Positions 35,007 through 43,240 of a DNA stretch of 64,000 nucleotides are shown piece after piece. The stretch is taken from NCBI GenBank assembly GCA_016793095.1, contig JAEUJQ010000012.1:1-64000 (forward strand), in the 5' to 3' direction. Within the stretch, counting starts at the first letter, position 1. Every line of letters starts with the position of its first letter. Source of the stretch: Myxococcaceae bacterium (GTDB lineage: Bacteria; Myxococcota; Myxococcia; Myxococcales; Myxococcaceae). The notes beneath the pieces were generated by a model. It did not search any database, was not told the DNA's origin, and saw nothing but the letters and a program-made list of their open reading frames with translations. Made by a program: the position numbers and the translations under genes.

Positions 35007-36223
35007 ATGATCACCGACGACAACGCCGTTCCGCTGAGCCGCCGGAGCCTGCTTGTCGGCGGCGGCGTCCTCCTCGGCGCGCTTTCCGGTCGGCCCGCCT
35101 CCGCGCGCAGCGGGGGAGACCACCCGCTCGCCCGACATGCTCGGCAGGAACTCCGGCGGCGCTCCTTGGGCTCACCTCCGCCGCAGTATCTCTACCGGCT
35201 CGAACGTGAACTCGCCACGCTCCAGCGCAACAGATGCTGGCCCGTCTGGCAGGCGGCGTTCAACACGGCCGCCGAGGCGGGGCGCGACCGAGTCGTCATC
35301 GTCGCAGACGAAGCCGCGATGCTGAGCAGCCTCGTCGCGCACCTGCTCGGCATCACGACCGTGGACCCGGTGCAGTGGCGGGTGCCGACCGACTACTTCG
35401 TCCACCAGCCCTGCTCCGACTTCGCGGATCTGGCCGTGAGCGAGTCGGCCCGACTGGACTTCATCGGGAGACTCAGGCCGACGCGAGTCGAGGTCCGAGC
35501 GGCACGGGGGGACACACCCGAGCGCCTCTACCTTCACTTCGGGCGAGGCGCCGACGGTCCCGTCGTCCTTCGCCTCTTCCGCGACCATCGACTCAACACG
35601 CTTCAGACCGCAATCAGCGCAGGGTTCAACCGGAGCGCGGTCGACCTCGCCGCCGTCAGCGAGTTGGTGAAGCGGTCGCGCGCGTTCGCGCCGCCGTTCG
35701 ACCGGGAGGACGCTGCGTGGGTGGCGAGGGGTTTCGCCGACTTCGAGGAGGTGGCAGCAGCGCTGGCGTTGATGCGCGTCGAGGACAACGGGTGGGAGGC
35801 CCAGCCGGTGCTCGACGACCTGTGGCGCGTGTTCTTCGCGCGCGGCAACGATGTGCCCGACGCCTGCGCGCCGTTCGTCGAGGCGACGGGTGAACTCCTC
35901 CTCTACAACGAGCAGATTGGGCGCATCACCAAGTCGCTCGCGGGCTTCTCCTTCGAGGAGGCACAGCGGTTTCGGTGGGCGGCGAGCAGTCAGCGGCGTG
36001 ACCGGATGCCGGAGTGGCGGGAGCGGTTCCTCCAGCGCGCGCGGTCCACCTATGGGCTCGCCCCGACGAGGCCAACAAGGTCTGCGACTTCCTGTGGCGC
36101 CATCCACTCCTGCACCGTGGCCGTGGGCTCGCTGTCGCCGAGACGGCGGAGTGGATCTGGACCACCCACGCGCTCAGGTGGCTCGACGCCAATGGCGGTG
36201 GCCGAACTGGAGCGCTCGGATGA
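35007..36223 (+). pseudogene. Degenerate DNA polymerase III alpha-like protein, one probable frameshift
   Basis: About 405 residues if one base is restored in the C4 run at 36061-36064; as read, the frame shifts after residue 351. The protein follows the DnaE palm/fingers region without a PHP domain. YRLERELATLQ at about 61-71 precedes SSLVAHLLGITTVDP at about 105-119, which parallels GSLVAYALKITDLDP of E. coli DnaE. GELLLYNEQIGRITKSLAGF at about 293-312 parallels GIILYQEQVMQIAQVLSGY. The catalytic PDxDxD is replaced by CSDFADL, so polymerase activity is unlikely. The N-terminus carries a Tat-like RRSLLVGGG stretch, probably coincidental. Its stop overlaps the next gene (ATGA at 36220). Whether it is a live, divergent gene with an assembly error or a decaying one is open. 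Confidence 0.6.
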
Positions 36224-37089
36224 CGTTCACCGTTCTCACCGCCGGGCCGCGCTCCGCGCGGGCAGCTCGGGTCGTTCACGGGTGGCACAGTCTCGAATCT
36301 CAGGTCGTCGCGGCGCCGCTGGCCGCGTCGGTGAATCTCCAGACGAGTGCGGCCGTGCTGGTGCTCGCAGACAACGAGGCGAGCGCGCTGAAGTGGGCGA
36401 CCACCGCGACGGCCGCGCTCACGTCGCGTGGCCTCTGCGTCTTCGTCGGCGCTCTTCACATACAGCCTCGGGTCGATGGCCGGCTCTGGGACACTGCCAT
36501 CGAGTTCAACCGCGCGACCGGAGCCCCTGTCATTCTGCCCGTGGACGGGGCGGACGACACCCAGACGGCCCTGCTGCGCTCCTACGCCAGCGCCCTCACC
36601 GGCTGGGGCGCCTACACCGGCTTCGATGTCGCTGACCTCGTGGCGATCTCGCGCTCACCGTGCATCGGCGTCTTCGGGAAGTGGAGACCCTCATCGGATG
36701 CCGGCGCATTCGCCGAGACCTTTAGGCTCCACGGCAGGCCACCCGTGCGTGGTGCGTTTCTCACCGTAACCTTGAATGCGCACTCCACGCTTCAGGACAC
36801 CCACGAAGCCGTCGAGCATCTCGCCTCCCACCTCGCCGCCGACGCGGACCTTCTCTTCACGACCAACATGCAGGAGGAGCCGACGGCACCCTCGGAGGCG
36901 TTGCTCACGCTGTTCTGCGGACGACGACGAGGCGACCGCGCCGGGAGCCACGGCGACTCGGGCTCGGCAGGGTCCGAGGGCGTTGCTGATGGTCCCCATC
37001 AAGCAAGATCCGGCTCCGGCGTCGGCGGGGCGATCTATGCTTTTCGTTCACACTTGGTGGGGGAATCGTGGACATCGAGAACATTCTGA
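36220..37089 (+). CDS. FtsZ-like protein without GTPase signature, possible frameshift near 36917
   Basis: The 289-residue frame overlaps the previous gene by ATGA. Its order of elements parallels FtsZ: AAVLVLADNEASALKWATTA aligns with the strand and glycine loop (MVFIAAGMGGGTGTG), LTGWGAYTGFDVADLVAISR with the NVDFADVRTVM segment, and RGAFLTVTLNAHSTLQDTHE with the C-terminal sheet (RGVLVNITAGFDLRLDEFE). The GGGTGTG loop is absent, so GTP hydrolysis is unlikely. After TLLF-like sequence at about 232 the reading changes character; a neighbouring frame (CADDDEATAPG... to a stop at 37120) has better codon use, suggesting a one-base indel. I infer a catalytically dead tubulin/FtsZ homologue. Confidence 0.5.
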   Translation: MTFTVLTAGPRSARAARVVHGWHSLESQVVAAPLAASVNLQTSAAVLVLADNEASALKWATTATAALTSRGLCVFVGALHIQPRVDGRLWDTAIEFNRATGAPVILPVDGADDTQTALLRSYASALTGWGAYTGFDVADLVAISRSPCIGVFGKWRPSSDAGAFAETFRLHGRPPVRGAFLTVTLNAHSTLQDTHEAVEHLASHLAADADLLFTTNMQEEPTAPSEALLTLFCGRRRGDRAGSHGDSGSAGSEGVADGPHQARSGSGVGGAIYAFRSHLVGESWTSRTF

Positions 37090-37730
37090 AGGCGCTTGTG
37101 CCGAGCAGCAGCGAGTGTGAGGAGAAGGCGCGGCAGCTTCACGAGACCTACCCGAAGCTCCCGCCCGCCGAGCTGGCGAACAAGGCGGTAAAGCAGGCAA
37201 AGACGTTGCTGGCGGCGGCCGGCGCCGGTGCAGGCGTCGTGGGGAATCCTCTCGCGATGGTGCCGCTCGCCGCTGCCGAAATGACGCTGGTCCTCAGCCG
37301 GGAGGCGAAGCTCGCAGGCGTCGTGGCGGCGCTGCTGGACCCCGATGTGCTGAAGGACGAGGACGCCTTCGCCGCCGACGTTCTCGCCATCCTCTTCCCC
37401 GGCGCGGTCTCGCAGGCGCTGAGTCAGTTCACGGTTCGAGCGGGGCAGCAGACGACGAAGGTGCTCATCAGGAAGTACATCAGCAAGGATGTCCTCAAGC
37501 GCATCATCAAGTTCGCCGCGAAGTACCTCGGCCTGAAGCTCACCCAGAGGGCCATCATCACCAAGACCGTCCCGGTGGTGGGCGCGCTCATCGGTGCGAC
37601 GTGGAACTGGGTTGAAGTGCAGGCGCTCGGGAAGCGCGCCATCAACTACTACCTGAAGGGTGACGCGGGCGACCCGGAGGTCGTGACCGCAGAAGGAGGC
37701 ACCGATGGTGAAGCTGGAAACCAAGGGTGA
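37068..37730 (+). CDS. EcsC-like membrane-associated protein
   Basis: A 220-residue protein with a GTG start at 37068 preceded by GGTGGGGG. The Gly/Ala-rich hydrophobic part (AAAGAGAGVVGNPLAMVPLA at about 47-66, then a Leu/Val helix) and the end TKTVPVVGALIGATWNWVEV at about 167-186 follow the EcsC-family layout. EcsC-like domains are predicted to associate with membranes; function in conflict systems is not established. It overlaps the FtsZ-like gene by 22 bp and the next small gene by 26 bp, so it is part of the run. A membrane effector role is a guess from context. Confidence 0.6.
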   Translation: MDIENILKALVPSSSECEEKARQLHETYPKLPPAELANKAVKQAKTLLAAAGAGAGVVGNPLAMVPLAAAEMTLVLSREAKLAGVVAALLDPDVLKDEDAFAADVLAILFPGAVSQALSQFTVRAGQQTTKVLIRKYISKDVLKRIIKFAAKYLGLKLTQRAIITKTVPVVGALIGATWNWVEVQALGKRAINYYLKGDAGDPEVVTAEGGTDGEAGNQG

Positions 37731-37863
37731 TGTTCGGGTGATTCCCTGCCCCAAGTGCGGCAACCAGTTGAAGATTGCGAACGCCCCGCCATCGAACGCG
37801 GCGCATGTCTCGGTCACCTGCGCCAAGTGCCACACGGGTGTGGAAGTGACGCGGAAGCCGTAG
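37705..37863 (+). CDS. 52-residue zinc-ribbon protein
   Basis: A small protein starting at ATG 37705 with AAGGAGG upstream. It has CPKCG at 15-19 and CAKCH at 39-43 separated by about 20 residues, a minimal zinc ribbon. It overlaps the 3' end of the EcsC-like gene by 26 bp. No function known; ribbons of this size often act as subunits or adaptors. Confidence 0.65.
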   Translation: MVKLETKGDVRVIPCPKCGNQLKIANAPPSNAAHVSVTCAKCHTGVEVTRKP

Positions 37864-37881
37864 CCGCCATCTGAGGCCACG

Positions 37882-38691
37882 GTGATTTCGCTCGCACTGC
37901 GCGGGAAGCTCCCGGTGACCGAAGACCCGCTGACTGCGGCCTTCGCCGATCTCCTGCGCTACCAGTCCGATGCTGGCCTTCTGCGAGCGGTGCTCGGCAT
38001 TGCGCGGCCGAACGTTGCCGGCATGGCGCTCCCGGCAGACTTCGATGGTTTCGACGTCGAGTTGTGGCCGATCCTCGCTGGCCGCGAACCGGACGTGCGC
38101 CTCTGCCTCACGAGGGACAACGCGCCACTCGCGTGCGTCATCATCGAGGCCAAGCTCGGTGCGGAGAAGTCGGGCACAGGCGAAGTGAGCACGGAAGACC
38201 GCAGCGGTGACCAGCTCGCCTACTACCTCCTGCACGAGGCGGACCGGGCACCGCTTCGTCCGACCGCGCTCTTGTACCTCACCCATCACGGGGCGATGCC
38301 GTATGCCGCCCTCCGCGAGTCGGCGGAAGAGTTGATTCGTCAGGGTCGCGAGCATCTCGCGCAGCAGTTGTTCTGGGTCTCGTGGAAGGACGTTCACGAC
38401 GTTCTCTCGACGCGGGCGTCCCAGCGGGTCGTGTCGGATTTCATCGCGCTCCTGCGCAAGGTCAGCATGTACCGATTCAAGAGCTACACGGAGTCCGTGA
38501 AGCTCGGAAACCTCCTGCCCCCGACCTTCTATGCGGGGCAGCGGCGCGCGCGGAGCTACATCATGATCGGGTCGCTGCTGGGCAGCCTCTCGCGCTGGTC
38601 CTACGAGGCGCGGAAGTTGCGCCGTTCGTACCAGTGGCAGTCGCCTCCAGCCCCGCGCGGTGCCTCCAACTTCTACACGGAGCGTTCATGA
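37882..38691 (+). CDS. PD-(D/E)XK nuclease-like protein
   Basis: This 269-residue protein (GTG start) has an N-terminal helix with TEDPLTAAFADLLRY, then REPDVRLCLT and ACVIIEAKLGAEK at about 74-98, giving the PD-x(n)-ExK core, and DQLAYYLLHEA at about 110-120. This is the pattern of restriction-like nucleases that target DNA ends or modified DNA. The C-terminal 100 residues are basic and may bind DNA. It follows the small ribbon gene by 18 bp and overlaps the next gene by ATGA. Probably the nuclease of the run. Confidence 0.7.
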   Translation: MISLALRGKLPVTEDPLTAAFADLLRYQSDAGLLRAVLGIARPNVAGMALPADFDGFDVELWPILAGREPDVRLCLTRDNAPLACVIIEAKLGAEKSGTGEVSTEDRSGDQLAYYLLHEADRAPLRPTALLYLTHHGAMPYAALRESAEELIRQGREHLAQQLFWVSWKDVHDVLSTRASQRVVSDFIALLRKVSMYRFKSYTESVKLGNLLPPTFYAGQRRARSYIMIGSLLGSLSRWSYEARKLRRSYQWQSPPAPRGASNFYTERS

Positions 38692-39299
38692 ACGAGCAGC
38701 AGAAGCAGTGGCAGCAAGATGGCCGGCGGGCGTTCGACTGGATCGCCAGCGTCTACACGCAGACCTCGACAGCCCGAGCGGATGCGCGCGCGCTGTTTGA
38801 GGAGAATGAGTGGACAGTCCTCTACCGCAACATGTGGGGCGGCGACGCGACGACCACCATCTTGGACGAGTGGCCGTTCCTGTTCCTCACCGCGTTCTGC
38901 GCGCTCCCGCCGGGTTTGAAGCAGACCGCCGCCGAGGGCACGGCTGCTGTGATGGGCTTCTTCTTCTACGACTCGAAGCGCGAGGGGCCTCAGTGCTTCG
39001 CGGGAACCGTCCGCTGGAGCAACCCGGAGGCCGAACTCGACCACTGGATGCTCTACTACGCCCTTGGCGGCCCCGGCTCGCACGACAAGCAGTTCGAGCG
39101 GAGCGGTGATGGGATTCGCACGGCACGTCCGACCGAGGAGGGGCGGCGATGGAAGCCGGGGGTTGAGGAGGTGAAGTGGTTCGAGGTTCCACTCAGCACA
39201 ATCACCTCGGCGGAGCGCATCAACGACGTCGTCGCGGCGGCGCAGTCGATGGTTCGAGGCGATGAAGCCCCGGCCAAGAAGATCCTCGCATCACTCTGA
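38688..39299 (+). CDS. Conserved hypothetical protein
   Basis: A 203-residue acidic protein with no motif I recognise. It is rich in Trp and Phe (for example EENEWTVLYRNMWGGD at about 39-54 and GFFFYDSKREG at about 86-96) and may be a compact alpha/beta domain. It starts with ATGA overlapping the end of the nuclease gene, so it is translationally coupled and may be its partner or inhibitor. Inference from position only. Confidence 0.6.
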   Translation: MNEQQKQWQQDGRRAFDWIASVYTQTSTARADARALFEENEWTVLYRNMWGGDATTTILDEWPFLFLTAFCALPPGLKQTAAEGTAAVMGFFFYDSKREGPQCFAGTVRWSNPEAELDHWMLYYALGGPGSHDKQFERSGDGIRTARPTEEGRRWKPGVEEVKWFEVPLSTITSAERINDVVAAAQSMVRGDEAPAKKILASL

Positions 39300-39312
39300 A
39301 AGGGAGTGGGAC

Positions 39313-39510
39313 ATGGCTGACCAAGAACTGCGTGACAGAAGCGGGAAGCTGATCGGCAAGATCAAGACGACCAGCTCGGGGAAGCTCGAAGGGCGCGACG
39401 CCACCGGCAAGCTGAAAGGCTCCTACGACCCGAAGACCGACCAGACGCGGGACCACACCGGCCGTCTCATCGGGAAGGGCAACCTGCTCTCGACGCTCGT
39501 CGTTTCGTAG
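39313..39510 (+). CDS. 65-residue repetitive beta-type protein
   Basis: A small protein, MADQELRDRSGKLIGKI..., built of repeating D-x-x-G-[KR]-[LI]-x-G units about every 10-12 residues (four or five). The regular Asp-Gly turns suggest a small beta-propeller-like or flower-like fold, perhaps oligomeric. GGGAGT lies upstream of the ATG. No family assigned with confidence. Confidence 0.6.
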   Translation: MADQELRDRSGKLIGKIKTTSSGKLEGRDATGKLKGSYDPKTDQTRDHTGRLIGKGNLLSTLVVS

Positions 39511-39534
39511 GTCGACAGAACCAAGGAGCAGAGG

Positions 39535-40251
39535 ATGACGACGAAGATCGCCTGTATCCGCTGCCGCGTCGAAACGAACCACGACGTGGTTGAGTCACAC
39601 TCGAAGCGATACACGCAGGAGGCAGAACCCGAGATGGGGCCCGATTGGGCGGAAGGAGAATGGGAGATCCTCCGCTGCTGTGGGTGCGAGACCATCACGT
39701 TCCGCGAGACGTGGACGAACAGTGACGACATTGACCACGAGTCCGGCGAGCTAGAGAAACTCGTGAGCCTGTACCCGCCGCGAGGCCGCGATTCCCTGCC
39801 AGAGAAGCCGATGCCCAATCTCCCAATGCAACTTCGGCGCATCTACCGGGAGATCCTCAAGGCGTTCAACGACGACTCGAACCTGCTTTGCGGAGCAGGC
39901 GTCCGAATGCTGGTCGAGGCCACCTGCATTCACCTTCAGGTCACCGACGGTCTTGTTCCGCGAAAGGACGCGCACGGGAACCCGGTGAACGACGCCAACG
40001 GGAACCCACTTTCCGACCGCAAGAACAACCTCGAAGGGAAGATCTTCGGCCTCGCCCAAGCACACCACCTGACTGACCGGCACGCACAGGTCCTTCACGA
40101 GCATCGGTTCCTTGGGAACGACGCCGTTCATGACTTCCGAGCTGGGGACAGGGAGGCGCTGCGAGCCGCCATTGAGGTCCTAGAACACACGTTTGAGAAC
40201 CTCTTCGAGCTGGGCGCGCGGGAGAGAGCGATGCGTGGCAGAGGCGCGTGA
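39535..40251 (+). CDS. DUF4145-like protein with zinc-binding N-terminus
   Basis: A 238-residue protein. The N-terminus has CIRC and CCGC pairs (about 7-54), a likely zinc-binding module. Residues about 115-230 follow the DUF4145 pattern: LLCGAGVRMLVEATCIHL, then NLEGKIFGLAQ and HRFLGNDAVHDFRA. DUF4145 domains are common beside restriction and other nuclease genes and are thought to be accessory. GGAGCAGAGG is upstream. It lies between the small repetitive protein and the second nuclease-like gene. Confidence 0.7.
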   Translation: MTTKIACIRCRVETNHDVVESHSKRYTQEAEPEMGPDWAEGEWEILRCCGCETITFRETWTNSDDIDHESGELEKLVSLYPPRGRDSLPEKPMPNLPMQLRRIYREILKAFNDDSNLLCGAGVRMLVEATCIHLQVTDGLVPRKDAHGNPVNDANGNPLSDRKNNLEGKIFGLAQAHHLTDRHAQVLHEHRFLGNDAVHDFRAGDREALRAAIEVLEHTFENLFELGARERAMRGRGA

Positions 40252-40288
40252 GACAGCGAGTTCTTGGCCGAGGGGAGGCCACATCGTC

Positions 40289-40897
40289 ATGCTTGACTTG
40301 AAGTCCTTCGCCCGTGAGGTGGTCTCCGCGCTCGACGAGCATCTCAGCAAGCGAGGTGTCGTATCCCAGCTCGCGGCCGGGGCTGCGTTCGAGGCGTGGC
40401 TCGCATTCGAGGCGCGGCTGGTGATGGAGCATTCGAGGGCTCGGTTCGGACTTGACCGGCGGCGCGATGGCGCGGAATCACGACCGTGGCTTGTGAACGA
40501 ACGTCGAAAGGTGGACCTGTTCATCGGTGAGGACGATGGCTGCCTCATTCCCATCGAGTTCAAGCTGGTGTTCAACAACAAGAACTGGGCGACGCAGGTC
40601 GAAGGTATCGCGGCTGACCTGATGCCGGCGAAAGGCTCCAAGAAGGCGGGGCTCAAGCCGATGCTCGGGCGTGTCGCCATCGTGGGGCTCGTCGGGAAGA
40701 CCTACGGTGACAGCACCGGCTATCCCGGCATGCGGGCAGACCTCACGCGGTGGGAAGCCGAGGTCTGGGAGAAGCTCAGACGCGAAACGCGACGCAAGCG
40801 CCTGTACGCAGCCGTGGGCCATCGCCACCGGCTGAATCACGAGTGGCTGGAAGGCGCTCGTAGCTTCTTTCAGCTCCACGCCTTCACGCAGCCATGA
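40289..40897 (+). CDS. Second PD-(D/E)XK-like protein
   Basis: A 202-residue protein with RRKVDLFIGEDD and CLIPIEFKLVFN at about 71-93, again a D-x(n)-ExK spacing, followed by WATQVEGIAADLM. The N-terminal 60 residues are helical; the C-terminus is basic (RRETRRKRLYAAVGHRHR). GGGGAGG lies 11 bp before the ATG. Last gene of the nine-gene run. It may be a nuclease or a catalytically altered relative; the first acidic residue is not certain. Confidence 0.6.
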   Translation: MLDLKSFAREVVSALDEHLSKRGVVSQLAAGAAFEAWLAFEARLVMEHSRARFGLDRRRDGAESRPWLVNERRKVDLFIGEDDGCLIPIEFKLVFNNKNWATQVEGIAADLMPAKGSKKAGLKPMLGRVAIVGLVGKTYGDSTGYPGMRADLTRWEAEVWEKLRRETRRKRLYAAVGHRHRLNHEWLEGARSFFQLHAFTQP

Positions 40898-41001
40898 TCG
40901 AAGGCCCCGGACCTTGTCTCGCTCAACCACGGGCTCATGCCGGCGAAAGCCCCCCCTGCACGACCAAGCGAGCGCTTCCGCCGTCACGGTGGTAGCGGGA
41001 A

Positions 41002-41325
41002 CTACTCCAAGCCACGCAGGATGGACCAGACCTGCGTGAGCAGCGCGGCCCGTCGAGGGTCGCGCACATGCACGGCGCCCTTGTAGTTCCTGTAACGCAG
41101 ACCCTCGACGACAGCGCGTGCGAGCCCGGCAGCGAACTCCTCCTTCGAGACGTAGCTCCGGTACGGGTAGTCCGTTCCTCGGCCCGCGTGGATCCGCCCG
41201 AGGGTTGGCACGTACTGGCGGAGCGCGACAAGATCGCCCTTCACCCTCGCGCGCACCGCGACCCTTGAGGAGTCGTCAGCGCACTCGACGACACTGAAGA
41301 AGCCCTCGACCAGTGAGATCCACAC
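41002..41325 (-). CDS. Small conserved protein (WISLVEGFFSVVE type), function unknown
   Basis: A 107-residue protein whose blocks (MWISLVEGFFSVVECADDSS, then YPYRSYVSKEEFA and LRYRNYKGAV) recur in many uncharacterised actinobacterial and deltaproteobacterial proteins. It is probably a compact alpha/beta domain. No function known. It ends the leftward gene series of the right half of the island. Confidence 0.65.
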   Translation of the reverse strand: MWISLVEGFFSVVECADDSSRVAVRARVKGDLVALRQYVPTLGRIHAGRGTDYPYRSYVSKEEFAAGLARAVVEGLRYRNYKGAVHVRDPRRAALLTQVWSILRGLE

Positions 41326-41434
41326 GAGTCACCTCCTGCTTGAGAATCGACCGCCCGGCCCGCACAAAAGGACCCCCTTCTGGACCACAACGACGTCGAG
41401 CGAGCGGCGGGGTTTTGTTCCGCTCCCGGTTTTG

Positions 41435-42130
41435 TTACGCGCGCCCTTCCATCACCCGGCGGACGTGGCTGTGCGAGACCGTCAGTGCGCGCCGTCGGGC
41501 TGGATCGGCGACCTTGAACGCGCCGCGAGCGGTCGAAACGGCGTGGGCGATGCTCCGCCACCCCTCGCCGTCGGCGCGCATCGCGTTGACCAACTCGACC
41601 TCCGCCTTCGTCAGGGGCTTCGGCGGGCGGCCGACGCGCTTTCCGTCCTTCCTCGCCTTCGACATGCCGGACTTCACCTTCGAGGCATGGGTCTTCACCC
41701 ACTCGCGCCCGAGTAGCGCCCGCAGATTGTCTGCCATGTCCCCAGTGAGCGAGCCGTGCTCGTTCACTGTCTTGTCGGCGCGGAAGAGCTTCAGATTGAA
41801 CCGGCGCTCCAACTCGACCTCTGCCCAGCCGTCGATCTTTGAGCCCTGCCGACTGAACCTGTCGGTGCATTCGACCACGATGCCGACCGCTCTCTCGGCG
41901 ACCGCGCGCTTGCACGCCTCGATGAACTTCGGGCGCTCGAACGGGTTCAGCTTGGAGGCCGACGAGCCCTCGTCGATGACCGCATCGAGGAGAACGAGCC
42001 CCTCCCGGTGCGCCCAAGGTCCGATGACTTCGATCTGGCGCTCAGGGACCTGCCCCCGATCATCCGTCGAAGTGCGCAGGTACGGCACGACCGACGAGAC
42101 CTTCCTCGCGCTGTCTTTGTTGGTCTTCAT
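41435..42130 (-). CDS. Serine recombinase (resolvase/invertase family)
   Basis: A 231-residue small serine recombinase. YLRTSTDD at about 17-24 supplies the catalytic serine region, GSSASKLNPFERPKF a flexible segment, and IVVECTDRFSRQG the conserved DRFSR. The C-terminus has a helix-turn-helix (AEVELVNAMRADGEGWRSIA...). It can cut and rejoin DNA at a res/inv-type site. It is the last of five genes overlapping by ATGA. It may resolve dimers or invert a segment of the island, in addition to the tyrosine integrase. Confidence 0.8.
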   Translation of the reverse strand: MKTNKDSARKVSSVVPYLRTSTDDRGQVPERQIEVIGPWAHREGLVLLDAVIDEGSSASKLNPFERPKFIEACKRAVAERAVGIVVECTDRFSRQGSKIDGWAEVELERRFNLKLFRADKTVNEHGSLTGDMADNLRALLGREWVKTHASKVKSGMSKARKDGKRVGRPPKPLTKAEVELVNAMRADGEGWRSIAHAVSTARGAFKVADPARRRALTVSHSHVRRVMEGRA

Positions 42131-42486
42131 GACCGCCTCCGAGGCCGACCACGACGCGCCTCAAACCCGAGGCGTCGCTTCTCTTGCTCCCGCTCCTGCT
42201 GGATGCGGTTTCGATCCCACTCGGAGACGCAGAGCCCGGTCCTGTCGACGGGGGCGTTGTGCTCTGCGCAGATCATCAGCGGATTCATGCTGTCGTTCGC
42301 CACCCGCTCGCACAGCCGGAGCCGCTCGATGATGAGGCTCAACGCCGCCGAGATCCTGCTTGGGAGCGCCCGCTCGGTGACTTCATCGGGAGCATTGCCG
42401 TTGGCGAGTAGGTCAGAGAGCACGCGCACGCCCTCGGCCGTGCTGCGGACCTCCGCCAGCTCGAACCCAAGGTTCACCTTCTTCAT
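42127..42486 (-). CDS. Small protein of recombinase operon
   Basis: A 119-residue protein beginning MKKVNLGFELAEVRSTAEGV, mostly helical, with two Cys residues around 75-85 and a basic tail (EARRGRPRRRS). The start at 42486 has GAGGGG upstream; it overlaps both neighbours by ATGA. No family recognised. Confidence 0.6.
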   Translation of the reverse strand: MKKVNLGFELAEVRSTAEGVRVLSDLLANGNAPDEVTERALPSRISAALSLIIERLRLCERVANDSMNPLMICAEHNAPVDRTGLCVSEWDRNRIQQEREQEKRRLGFEARRGRPRRRS

Positions 42487-42965
42487 GAGCACCCCTCGTG
42501 CCGGTTGCGCAGATGCTCCTCGAAGACGCTGACGGCGATTTCCTCGTCGGCCGAGGGCACCGCGTCGGCAGCCGCCCAGACCACATCAACGGCGGCTGGT
42601 GCGCGCAGCCCCGTGCCGACCAGCACGGCAGCGGTCGCGACGAGTAGTGGGACGGGCTCGACCACGGCGAGCGTGACCTCCAGCCCCGCGCTCAGCCAGC
42701 CGACCGCCAACCGAACGTGGTGGGGGAGTTGCGCGACCAACTCAGGCTCGGTAGGGGCGACGAGCGCCATGTCGCCACGCCGTCCGAGCGCCTTCGTGAA
42801 AATGTAGTGGCAGATGGGGTCGTCGAACACCTCGTCGGCGTCCACGACAAGCATGAGGCGACGGTCACCGTCCTTGAAGCCGTCGAGGTCGACTTCTCCG
42901 AGCCGCCGGACGCCACGGGCACGAAGCCTGCCACCGAGCAGAGCAATGTCGCTGTGGTCACTCAA
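42483..42965 (-). CDS. Hypothetical protein, TTG start proposed
   Basis: The real frame probably begins at TTG 42965, overlapping the stop of the upstream gene (TTGA) with GAGGGG upstream, giving 160 residues. Frame upstream of this is antisense-like. Residues about 27-60 (DLDGFKDGDRRLMLVVDADE) and the Val/Ala-rich middle suggest an alpha/beta fold; the acidic end is AVSVFEEHLRNRHEG. No function recognised. Confidence 0.5.
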   Translation of the reverse strand: MSDHSDIALLGGRLRARGVRRLGEVDLDGFKDGDRRLMLVVDADEVFDDPICHYIFTKALGRRGDMALVAPTEPELVAQLPHHVRLAVGWLSAGLEVTLAVVEPVPLLVATAAVLVGTGLRAPAAVDVVWAAADAVPSADEEIAVSVFEEHLRNRHEGCS

Positions 42966-43240
42966 GCCTTCCCCTCTTTCTGGATGAGCACGGGCTTCCC
43001 CGGCTTCAACTCGGGGAGACGCCGGGAGAGGACCCGGCCGATCTGCTCCGCTACGACACCGGGCGGAGCACCGGACACGACCGCGATGTCCATGAGGCAG
43101 TCGGCCAACGCCCGCATCACCCGACACGCGGACGTGCCATCGCCCTCGCCGAGGTTCATCTTCGACAGGGCCTGCATGACTGCGACTCGGAGCGCAGCGT
43201 GGAGCGCCTTCCTGCTGGGACTGCTGGAGCTTCGACTCAA
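42962..43240 (-). CDS. Small helical protein of recombinase operon
   Basis: A 92-residue protein, MSRSSSSPSRKALHAALRVA..., predicted helical up to about residue 70, followed by RRLPELKPGKPVLIQKEG. Its start overlaps the degenerate recombinase gene by ATGA and its stop overlaps the TTG start of the next gene. No family recognised. Confidence 0.55.
   Translation of the reverse strand: MSRSSSSPSRKALHAALRVAVMQALSKMNLGEGDGTSACRVMRALADCLMDIAVVSGAPPGVVAEQIGRVLSRRLPELKPGKPVLIQKEGKA

Noticed and set aside
35028-35080. Tat signal peptide on the DnaE-like protein
   Set aside because: RRSLLVGGGVLLGAL resembles one, but a polymerase-like protein would not be exported and the residues before it are few; treated as coincidence.
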